Source of the DNA: an uncultured Acidimicrobiales bacterium
Lineage (GTDB): Bacteria > Actinomycetota > Acidimicrobiia > Acidimicrobiales > CADCSY01
NCBI GenBank assembly: GCA_902805555.1
Contig: CADCSY010000046.1
Span: 1-64,000, forward strand
DNA: 64,000 nt
Direction of reading: 5' to 3'
Shown here: one piece after another, positions 57,738 to 64,000 of the stretch
Layout of the letters: each line of letters starts with the position of its first letter
Numbering within the stretch: the first letter of the stretch is position 1
The notes under the pieces: generated by a model
Seen by the model: only the letters and a program-made list of their open reading frames with translations
Told to the model about the DNA's origin: nothing
The model's database searches: none
Made by a program: the position numbers and the translations under genes

Positions 57738-58589
57738 TCAGGGCGATCCGGCTCCGGGGACCTCCACGTCGAAGGCCACGATCGCCGCCGACCTCCGCTT
57801 CATGGCGGCGCCCGAGAAGCTCTCGGCCCGGCACACGAAGAGCGTCGTGCCGCTCGCACCGCCGAGGGCGCAGGCATAGGCGCCGAACGGGCCGACGTCG
57901 ACCTCGTCGACCACCTCCCCGCCCTCCCGCACCCGCAGGCACGACGACGACGCTGCGTCGGCCACCCAGATGGCTCCCTCTGCATCGAGGCAGATGCCGT
58001 CGGGCGAGCGGCCGGGGAGCGCGGCCCACGTCCGTCGACCCGAGAGGGACCCGTCCTCGGCGACGTCGAAGGCGGTGAGCCGGTTCCCGAACGTCTCGGC
58101 CACGACGAGCGTGCTCCCGCCCTCGGTCACCACCGACCCGTTCGGGAACAGCACCTCGTCGTCCACCACGGCGGCACGCCCGTCCGATCGCACGAGGACG
58201 ACCTCGGCGGGCACCACCTCCAGCGGGCGGGCGGTGAGGTCGAAGCCCGGGTTGCCCACGTAGGCGTTGCCGCCCGGCGCCACCACCATGTCGTTGCAGT
58301 CGTGGCGCACGAGCGCCGAGAGGTCGGCGTGCACCACGAGCTCGTCGTCCTCGAGGCGCAGGACGCTGCGCCGTGCCATCGAGACCACCAGCAGCTGGCC
58401 TCCCGGCAGCCACCCGAGCCCCGAGGGCCGGCCCGGCACCTCCACCACGACCTCGGGGGTCCCGCCGTCGGGGTCGACGGCCAGCACGAGACCGGCACCC
58501 ATGTCCGAGAACCAGAGCCGCCCCTCGTGCCAGCGCGGACCCTCGGCGAAGGCGAGCCCGGCTGCGATGGTCCTCGTGTCGCGGGTCAC
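57738..58589 (-). CDS. SMP-30/gluconolactonase/LRE-like lactonase
   Basis: The 283-residue six-bladed beta-propeller has FAEGPRW (Glu16, metal ligand), LWFSDMG, the Asn of HDCNDMV and LFPNGSVV, and RSPDGICLDAEGAIWVAD with the catalytic Asp. Such enzymes hydrolyse sugar lactones or related esters with Ca2+/Zn2+. The GTG at 58589 is the best start; a CAGACT box precedes it by 6 nt. It is divergent from the acyl-CoA dehydrogenase by 44 bp and read in the same direction as the B12 regulator gene. Confidence 0.85.
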   Translation of the reverse strand: MTRDTRTIAAGLAFAEGPRWHEGRLWFSDMGAGLVLAVDPDGGTPEVVVEVPGRPSGLGWLPGGQLLVVSMARRSVLRLEDDELVVHADLSALVRHDCNDMVVAPGGNAYVGNPGFDLTARPLEVVPAEVVLVRSDGRAAVVDDEVLFPNGSVVTEGGSTLVVAETFGNRLTAFDVAEDGSLSGRRTWAALPGRSPDGICLDAEGAIWVADAASSSCLRVREGGEVVDEVDVGPFGAYACALGGASGTTLFVCRAESFSGAAMKRRSAAIVAFDVEVPGAGSP

Positions 58590-58633
58590 CGTCGCAGTCT
58601 GACCTGCGCGACGCTTGCCGGGGAGGAGCGCAC

Positions 58634-59983
58634 ATGGGTGACGTCCACGAGGTGGTGCGGCAGGAGGTCAGGGCCTGGTTGCGCGAGCACTGGGACCCTG
58701 ACCTCCCGCTCGCCGAGTGGCGGTCGCTGCTGGCGGACGCCGGCTGGGGCTGCCCGTCGTGGCCCGTCCACGCCTACGGGCGCGGCCTCGACGCAGCCGT
58801 CGCCGGCGTCGTCGGGGAGGAGCTGGCCCGAGCAGGCGCCGTGGGGCCTCCCGCCGGGTCGGCGATGGCGCTCGCGGCGCCGACCATCCTCGAGCACGGG
58901 AGCACCGCGCTGCAGCAGCGCCTGCTCCGACCGATCGCGACCGGCGAGCACACCTGGTGCCAGCTCTTCAGCGAGCCCGGCAACGGCTCCGACGTCGCCG
59001 GGCTCACCACCAGAGCAGATCGGGACGGCGACGAGTGGGTCGTCTCCGGGCAGAAGCTGTGGACCACGGGCGCCCACACGGCCGCCTACGGCATGCTGCT
59101 CGCGAGGACGGACTGGGACGCACCCAAGCACCGGGGCATCACGTGGTTCGCCCTCCCCATGCGGCAGCCGGGCGTGGAGGTGCGCTCGGTGCGCCAGATG
59201 AACGGCTACGCCTCGTTCAACGAGGTGTTCCTCACCGACGCGCGGGTGCCGCACGACCACGTCGTCGGAGCGGTCGGGGGCGGCTGGACGGTGGCGCTCA
59301 CCACCCTCGCCCACGAGCGGGGACTGGCGCCGGCGCGCGCCGCCGCCGGGCGGGGTGGGCCCGTGGGGAGGACGGCTCGGGAGGCCGCCGCCGAGGCCGA
59401 GGCCTACGCCCGGACCTACGTCTGGTACCCGCAGCGGGCGGGCCGGCCCGACCTCGTCGCCACCCGTGCGTCCGAGACCGGCTCGGCGAGCGACCCGGTG
59501 GTCCGCCAGCACGTCGCTGCCGTCACGGCACGGGAGCGTGTGGCCCGCTGGAGCGCCGACCGGGCGCGGGCCGCCCGCGCCCAGGGCCGCGCCCCCGGGC
59601 CGGAGGGGTCCCTCGCGAAGCTGGCGGCCAGCGGGGTCGCGCGGGCCTCGGCCGTCGCCCACACCGCCACGACGGGGGCGAACGCCATGCTCGCCGGACC
59701 GGCCTCCGCCGCGGGCGGCACCGTGGCCGAGATCCTGGTGTCGGTCCCAGCGGTCTCCATCGCCGGCGGCACCGACGAGATCCAGCGCACGATCATCGGG
59801 GAGCGGGTGCTGGGCCTGCCCCGGGAGCCGCAGCCCGAGGCGAAGCTGCCGTTCCGGGAGGTCCGCACGAACGCGGGACGGCCCGGAGCCGCACCGCGGG
59901 CTCCTGACGAGCAGCCGGCAGGTACGAGGGCGGCACCTCGACCAGCCGTGGTCGAGGTCGACGAGCGAGGAGCGGACCGGTGA
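58634..59983 (+). CDS. Acyl-CoA dehydrogenase
   Basis: The 449-residue flavoprotein has the motif order of the family: GEHTWCQLFSEPGNGSDVAGL, VVSGQKLWTTGAH, NEVFLTDARVPHDHVVGAVGGGW, and the C-terminal SIAGGTDEIQRTIIGERVLG. Most sequences with GGTDEIQ use the Glu after the Thr and Asp as base. An Arg/Ala-rich insertion near 300-340 (AARAQGRAPGPEGSLAKLAASG) links domains. It follows GGGGAGGAG by 5 nt. The next gene, an enoyl-CoA hydratase, overlaps its stop by 4 nt, so they probably work in one beta-oxidation-like step. Confidence 0.88.
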   Translation: MGDVHEVVRQEVRAWLREHWDPDLPLAEWRSLLADAGWGCPSWPVHAYGRGLDAAVAGVVGEELARAGAVGPPAGSAMALAAPTILEHGSTALQQRLLRPIATGEHTWCQLFSEPGNGSDVAGLTTRADRDGDEWVVSGQKLWTTGAHTAAYGMLLARTDWDAPKHRGITWFALPMRQPGVEVRSVRQMNGYASFNEVFLTDARVPHDHVVGAVGGGWTVALTTLAHERGLAPARAAAGRGGPVGRTAREAAAEAEAYARTYVWYPQRAGRPDLVATRASETGSASDPVVRQHVAAVTARERVARWSADRARAARAQGRAPGPEGSLAKLAASGVARASAVAHTATTGANAMLAGPASAAGGTVAEILVSVPAVSIAGGTDEIQRTIIGERVLGLPREPQPEAKLPFREVRTNAGRPGAAPRAPDEQPAGTRAAPRPAVVEVDERGADR

Positions 59984-60741
59984 GCGTCGGTGCATGGGTC
60001 GATGGCCAGGTCGGGGTGGTCGAGCTGCAGCGGCCGCCGCACAACTTCTTCGACGCCCCCATGATCGAGGCGGTGGCCGACGAGCTCGAGCGCTTCGACG
60101 CCGACCTCACGATCGGGGCGGTGGCGCTGTGCGCGCAGGGCCGCTCCTTCTGCGCCGGCGCCGACTTCACCGACCGCAGCCGAGCCGGGCTGGGTGGCGA
60201 CAGCACGTCGCGCCTCTACGCGGCGGCGGTCCGCATCGTGTCGGTCGGGGTGCCGGTGGTCGCCGCCGTGCACGGCCCCGCCGTCGGCGGCGGGCTCGGG
60301 TTGGCCATGACGGCCAACCTCCGCGTCACCTGTCCCGAGGCGCGCTTCAGCGCGAACTTCGTGAAGCTGGGCATCCACCAGGGCTTCGGCCTGAGCGTGA
60401 CCCTCCCCGAGCTGCTCGGGCCGGCGAAGGCGTCGCTCGTCCTGCTCACCGGCCGGCGCTTCTCCGGCACGGAGGCTGCGGCCCTCGGCCTCGCGGACGC
60501 CTGCGTCGACGCGCCGTCGGTCCGCTCGGCGGCGATGGACCTGGCCGCCGAGATCGGCTCCGGCGCACCGCTCGCGCTGCGCGCCGTGAACCGGACGCTG
60601 CGGGCCGGGCTCGCCGACCGCGTGGCAGCGGCGACCGCGCACGAGGCTGCCGAGCAGTCGCGGCTCGGCGCCACGGCGGATGCCAGCGAGGGCATGCGGG
60701 CGGTGGCGGAGCGCCGTCCGGGCAGGTTCACCGGCCGCTGA
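59980..60741 (+). CDS. Enoyl-CoA hydratase
   Basis: The 253-residue crotonase-fold enzyme has VVELQRPPHNFFDAPMIEAVADELERFD, GRSFCAGADF and HGPAVGGGLGLAMTANLRVTCPEARFSANFVKLGIHQGFGLSVTLPELLG. It hydrates 2-enoyl-CoA. The GTG at 59980 overlaps the dehydrogenase stop as GTGA, so it must be expressed with it. It converges on the mycothiol-dependent gene with only 9 bp between. Confidence 0.88.
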   Translation: MSVGAWVDGQVGVVELQRPPHNFFDAPMIEAVADELERFDADLTIGAVALCAQGRSFCAGADFTDRSRAGLGGDSTSRLYAAAVRIVSVGVPVVAAVHGPAVGGGLGLAMTANLRVTCPEARFSANFVKLGIHQGFGLSVTLPELLGPAKASLVLLTGRRFSGTEAAALGLADACVDAPSVRSAAMDLAAEIGSGAPLALRAVNRTLRAGLADRVAAATAHEAAEQSRLGATADASEGMRAVAERRPGRFTGR

Positions 60742-60750
60742 GGGGCGGGG

Positions 60751-61545
60751 TCAGGGCAGGAAGCCGAGGACGTCGACGATCCGGCGTCCGAGCTCGACGT
60801 CGCCGCGGATCACCACGTCGTCCGGCGCGTCGGTCCGGCCGCCGACGAGCGCCGCGAAGGTCGTCGACGGCATCACCAGCTCCACCGTCCACGTGTCCGT
60901 CGCCTCGGCCGCCCGCCCCCGCCCGCCGACCACCTCGACGGCGCTGCGGTGCACGCCGTCGACCTCGATCACGACGACCGAGCCGTCAGGCGCACCCGCC
61001 CGCTTCGCGACGATGATCGGCAGGAAGCCTGCCAGGTGCCCCACCGCCTCCTCGACAGCCGGCCCCCGGTCGTGTCCGGGTCGGTCGAGCGCTCGACGGA
61101 TGTCCTGCTCGTGGGCCCAGGTGTCCATCACCCGCAGCCGGAGCATCGTGGCGACGGTCCCCGGGCCCGCCGGCGTCACCACCTCGTCGGAGAGGTCGAC
61201 GTCGGTGAGGCGGCGGAGCTGGGCCGCCCGGGCAGCGGTGACCTCCTCGAGCTCGGCCAGGATCTCCGCACCTGCCCGTCCCCGCCGGTGCTCCACACCC
61301 GACTCGTTGCTCTCACCCAGAGCGTTCCTCAGGTGCGCCCCGACGGCGCCCCGCCCAGGTGGTGCCGGTCGACCCAGGGCCCGCGACTCGTAGTCGACCA
61401 GGTGCGACACGTTGTCCTGGACCGACCAGCCGGGACAGCCGGTCGGCCGCTTCCACTCCTCCTCGGTCAGCCCGGCGCACAGCTCGGTCAGCGAGCGCCA
61501 GAGGTGCTCCAGGTGGTCGATGGAAGGCGACGCGCTCGACGGCAC
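60751..61545 (-). CDS. Mycothiol-dependent maleylpyruvate-isomerase-family protein
   Basis: The 264-residue protein has an MDMPI_N four-helix domain with GCPGWSVQDNVSHLVDYE (metal-binding His48), then LRVMDTWAHEQDIRRAL giving His and Asp of the metal site. The C-terminus matches the SCP2-like part of the family (VVVIEVDGVHRSAVEVVGG..., DDVVIRGDVELGRRIVDVLGF). It binds mycothiol or a related thiol and a metal; the substrate is unknown. The GTG at 61545 follows a TAGAAC box at 6 nt. It is separate from the enoyl-CoA hydratase. Confidence 0.85.
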   Translation of the reverse strand: MPSSASPSIDHLEHLWRSLTELCAGLTEEEWKRPTGCPGWSVQDNVSHLVDYESRALGRPAPPGRGAVGAHLRNALGESNESGVEHRRGRAGAEILAELEEVTAARAAQLRRLTDVDLSDEVVTPAGPGTVATMLRLRVMDTWAHEQDIRRALDRPGHDRGPAVEEAVGHLAGFLPIIVAKRAGAPDGSVVVIEVDGVHRSAVEVVGGRGRAAEATDTWTVELVMPSTTFAALVGGRTDAPDDVVIRGDVELGRRIVDVLGFLP

Positions 61546-61597
61546 GCCCGGGTTCTACCACCGATGGCCGGACCGCCCTCCGCCTGCGCCGCCGACC

Positions 61598-62638
61598 TCA
61601 GGCCCGTGAGAGCTCCTCTCGCACCTGGGGAGCGACCTTGGTGGCGTAGAGCTCGATGCTGCTCATCATGTTCTCGTGGGGCAGCGTGCCGGCGCTGTAC
61701 TTGAGGTCGAACCGGGAGAGCCCCAGGCCCTTCGCCACCCGGACGATCTTGGTGGCCACCGTCTCCGGTGAGCCGACGAAGAGCGCGCCGTCCGGACCCG
61801 CGGCCTCGTCGAACTGCTCCCTCGTCATCGGAGGCCAGCCCCGCTCGCGCCCGATGCGGGCGAAGAGCGCGGCATGGTGGGGCCACAGCTCGTCGCGAGC
61901 CTGCTCGTCGGTGCCGGCGACGTACCCGGGGCTGTGGGCGCCGACCGGCTGGATGGGCGTGCCGAGCTGCTCGAGCGCCCGGTGGTAGAGGGCGACGAGC
62001 GGCTCGAAGCGGAGGGGCTGGCCGCCGATGATGGCCAGCATCAGCGGGAGGCCGTACCGGGCGGCCCGCACCACCGACTCGGGGCTCCCGCCGACGCCCA
62101 CCCACGTCCGCAGCGACCCCGACGCGGTCCCGGGGACGACGTGCTGGCCGTGGAGGGGCGCCCTCGTCGTCCCCGACCACTCGATCGGTCCCTCCTGCCG
62201 GAGCGCGGCGAACAGGTCGAGCTTCTCCTCGAACAGCACCTCGTAGTCGTCGAGCTGGTAGCCGAAGAGCGGGAACGACTCCACGAAGGAGCCACGCCCC
62301 AGGATGACCTCCGCCCTCCCGTCCGAGACGGCGTCCAGGGTGGCGAAGCGCTGGAACACCCGCACCGGGTCGTCGGAGCTGAGGACGGTCACGGCCGACC
62401 CGAGGCGGATGCGCGACGTCCGCCCGGCGATGGCGGCGAGCACCACCTCGGGGGCCGAGACGGCGAAGTCCGCCCGGTGGTGCTCCCCGACGCCGATGAA
62501 GTCGAGCCCGAGCTCGTCGGCCAGCACCGCCTCCTCGACGAGGTTGCGGATGACCTGCGGGTGCGGGAGGGGTCGACCACCGTGGTCCCCGGTGACGTCT
62601 CCGAAGGTGTCCAGTCCGAGCTCGAGCTCGTGTGCCAT
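61598..62638 (-). CDS. LLM-class flavin-dependent oxidoreductase
   Basis: The 346-residue luciferase-like TIM barrel has ELELGLDTFGDVTGD, LDFIGVGEHHRADF, LSSDDPVRVFQRFATLDAVSDGRAEVILGRGSF and VGVGGSPESVVRAARYGLPLMLAIIGG. These match bacterial luciferase or F420/FMN-dependent monooxygenases of the LLM family. The exact flavin (FMN or F420) cannot be told. The upstream palindrome (62684-62707) lies in its promoter region, 46-69 nt before the ATG, and probably binds a repressor. GAAGAGGG precedes the ATG. Confidence 0.85.
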   Translation of the reverse strand: MAHELELGLDTFGDVTGDHGGRPLPHPQVIRNLVEEAVLADELGLDFIGVGEHHRADFAVSAPEVVLAAIAGRTSRIRLGSAVTVLSSDDPVRVFQRFATLDAVSDGRAEVILGRGSFVESFPLFGYQLDDYEVLFEEKLDLFAALRQEGPIEWSGTTRAPLHGQHVVPGTASGSLRTWVGVGGSPESVVRAARYGLPLMLAIIGGQPLRFEPLVALYHRALEQLGTPIQPVGAHSPGYVAGTDEQARDELWPHHAALFARIGRERGWPPMTREQFDEAAGPDGALFVGSPETVATKIVRVAKGLGLSRFDLKYSAGTLPHENMMSSIELYATKVAPQVREELSRA

Positions 62639-62683
62639 GCCGCTGCCCTCTTCCGTGGTCGTTCGTGCACCGTCAGGTCCGTC

Positions 62684-62707
62684 AACAAGTTGCACGCGCA
62701 ACTTGTT
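62684..62707. promoter_or_regulatory. Perfect 10-bp inverted repeat, probable operator
   Basis: AACAAGTTGC and GCAACTTGTT are exact reverse complements separated by ACGC. They lie between the PPK2 gene end and the LLM monooxygenase ATG. The form AGTTGC-N4-GCAACT is typical of MarR- or TetR-family sites, so the LLM gene is likely repressed until a ligand binds. Confidence 0.65.
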
Positions 62708-62729
62708 CCGTCGGCGCGACGCCCCGAGG

Positions 62730-63515
62730 TCAGTCGAGCGGGTCGGTCGAACCGACGTCGGGCAGGTCGAGGTCGACGCCGCGAGCGGCCAGCTCCCCCT
62801 CGACGGCTGCACACACCGTCTCGATCACCGAGACCCGCGCCAGGCGCTTGTTGTCACCGGCGACGACGTGCCAGGGGGCCGAGGGGCGGTGGGTCCGCTC
62901 GAGCATCTCCTCCACGGCCTCCTCGTACTGCGGCCGCTTCTCCCGGTTGCGCCAGTCCTCGTCGGTCAGCTTCCAGGAGCGCAGCGGGTCCGTCCTGCGG
63001 TCCTCGAACCGCGCGAGCTGCTCCTCCTCCGACACGTGCATCCACAGCTTCACGAGGATCATCCCCTCGGCCGCCAGCGTCCGCTCGAACTCGACGATCT
63101 CGTCGTAGGCGCGGGACCACTGCTCGGTCGTGGCGAAGCCCTCCACCCGCTCGACGAGCACCCGCCCGTACCAGGAGCGGTCCAGCACCGCCATCCCGCC
63201 CCACCCCGGCAGCACGGGCCAGAACCGCCACAGGAAGTGGTGGCGCTTCTCGTCGTAGGTGGGGGCTGCGAACTGGGCGACCCGGACGTGGCGAGGGTCG
63301 AGCGGCGCCACGAGCCGCTTGATGGCCCCGCCCTTGCCGGACGCATCCCACCCCTCGAACACCACGCACAGGGGCGGCCCCAGCTTGTGCTCCCCGAGCT
63401 GGCCGCCGAGCAGCAACCGCAGGTGGAGGAGGCGGTGGCTGGCGGCCTCGAGGCGCTCCTCGGCCTGGTGCTTCGACAGCTTGGCGGACAGGTCGACCTC
63501 GGACAACCGGCTCAT
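62730..63515 (-). CDS. ppk2: Polyphosphate kinase 2 (PPK2 family)
   Basis: The 261-residue P-loop protein has the Walker A EGWDASGKGG with Lys61, the Walker B DRSWYGR with Asp112, and the lid RTDPLRSWKLTDEDWRNREK. These are hallmarks of PPK2, which transfers phosphate between polyphosphate and nucleotides. The single-domain form suggests class I or III. The ATG at 63515 begins MSRLSEVDL. It lies upstream of, and in the same direction as, the LLM monooxygenase gene. Confidence 0.88.
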   Translation of the reverse strand: MSRLSEVDLSAKLSKHQAEERLEAASHRLLHLRLLLGGQLGEHKLGPPLCVVFEGWDASGKGGAIKRLVAPLDPRHVRVAQFAAPTYDEKRHHFLWRFWPVLPGWGGMAVLDRSWYGRVLVERVEGFATTEQWSRAYDEIVEFERTLAAEGMILVKLWMHVSEEEQLARFEDRRTDPLRSWKLTDEDWRNREKRPQYEEAVEEMLERTHRPSAPWHVVAGDNKRLARVSVIETVCAAVEGELAARGVDLDLPDVGSTDPLD

Positions 63516-63618
63516 GCGCCAGCATCGCGCCGCCGGGCGTCGGCCGAAACCTGCCGTCGACCCAACCGGCGGTGATGGCGACGACGGGCGGTGCAGCAAC
63601 CGCAGGCGTCCTGCGGGG

Positions 63619-63984
63619 TCAGCAGCCTCCTGGACGGGCGACCTCCGTCCGACCGTCCTCCGACCGGATCAGCAGGCGCACGCACCGGTCGGTGCCGCCC
63701 CACCCCGTCCGGAACCTGGCGCGGAGCTCACCCTGGTCGATGCCGGCGCCGGAGAGCTCCCCCTCGTCCCCGGCGAGGGCCCGGAGCGGTCCGTCGAGCT
63801 CGCCGACGCCCCAGCTCACCTGCTCCTCGAGGACGAACGCCTCCAGGTCGTCGATCTCGTCGACCGAGGCCCGCAGCCGGGTCGCCAGCACGGCTGCCCG
63901 ATCGTCGGCTCGTCGGTCGGCGTACCAGCCGAAGGCGCTCCGTGGGACGACCAGGGCGAAGGCGACGACGAGGATGATGCGCAT
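63619..63984 (-). CDS. Secreted or membrane-anchored small protein
   Basis: The 121-residue protein begins MRIILVVAFALVVPRSAFGWYADRRADDRAA, a likely signal peptide or single anchor. The rest is acidic and ends with a beta-rich part (DRCVRLLIRSEDGRTEVARPGG). I recognise no family. The ATG at 63984 is the only sensible start before the window edge, but an upstream start outside cannot be excluded. Confidence 0.6.
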   Translation of the reverse strand: MRIILVVAFALVVPRSAFGWYADRRADDRAAVLATRLRASVDEIDDLEAFVLEEQVSWGVGELDGPLRALAGDEGELSGAGIDQGELRARFRTGWGGTDRCVRLLIRSEDGRTEVARPGGC

Positions 63985-64000
63985 CCGTCGCCGACGGCCG

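Overview
The window is very GC-rich, gene-dense bacterial DNA. It has GTG, TTG and probably CTG starts, 4-nt ATGA/GTGA gene overlaps, mycothiol-type enzymes (a maleylpyruvate-isomerase-family protein and a mycoredoxin-like glutaredoxin), many acyl-CoA enzymes, and recurring TANNNT boxes 6-8 nt upstream of start codons. Together these point to a high-GC actinobacterium. I suspect the Acidimicrobiia (Iamia-like) lineage, but no rRNA is present and I cannot confirm this. I see no rRNA, tRNA, CRISPR array, transposase or prophage. The window looks like ordinary chromosome with a few accessory islands.

Layout. 1-5.2 kb: tail of a TetR-like regulator, trmO-DUF1801, a lipocalin-like protein, an acetyltransferase, a P-loop kinase and a sugar-nucleotide epimerase. 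5.6-10.4 kb: a sulfatase, then a divergent acyl-CoA dehydrogenase / fatty acyl-CoA ligase pair. 10.5-21.7 kb: cell envelope and housekeeping genes (M23 peptidase, MFS exporter, cysS and valS back to back, MscS channel, anti-sigma-like kinase, CNNM/CorC transporter, CmpX-like protein). Four tandem ~70-bp palindromic repeats lie at 13.28-13.56 kb. 21.8-36.8 kb: lipoprotein, SpoIIE-type phosphatase, patatin, SDR, desaturase, enoyl-CoA hydratases, tag, aldo/keto reductase, DinB, tesB, metY, thioesterase, a CHK-like kinase, mycoredoxin and a divergent arsI/arsR pair. A 60-bp repeat carrying its own ribosome-binding site and GTG start sits at the 5' end of tesB.

37.2-47.8 kb is a sugar/glycan locus. 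Eight minus-strand genes joined by 4-nt overlaps encode two NDP-sugar epimerases, a sugar alcohol dehydrogenase, a Gfo/Idh oxidoreductase, one GT4 glycosyltransferase and three paralogous CgeB-like glycosyltransferases. Two plus-strand genes, a UDP-galactopyranose-mutase-like flavoprotein and a PhyH-type oxygenase, converge on them. The two facing units share a GGTTGAGGATNCAGCC element near their presumed promoters, which suggests co-regulation. The product is unknown, and no flippase, polymerase or ABC exporter is in the window.

48-64 kb: OsmC peroxidase, a truncated VapC toxin, an AddB/AddA-like helicase-nuclease pair, then a cobalamin-dependent (CarH/LitR-like) candidate light-sensing regulator coupled to a DUF2071 gene and followed by two tiny membrane proteins. 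The end holds an SMP-30 lactonase, a coupled acyl-CoA dehydrogenase/enoyl-CoA hydratase, a mycothiol-dependent enzyme, a luciferase-like monooxygenase with a perfect palindromic operator, a PPK2 kinase and a secreted small protein.

The best candidates for undescribed biology are the glycan locus with its shared promoter element, the CarH-like operon without the usual carotenoid or photolyase genes, and the two repeat families.
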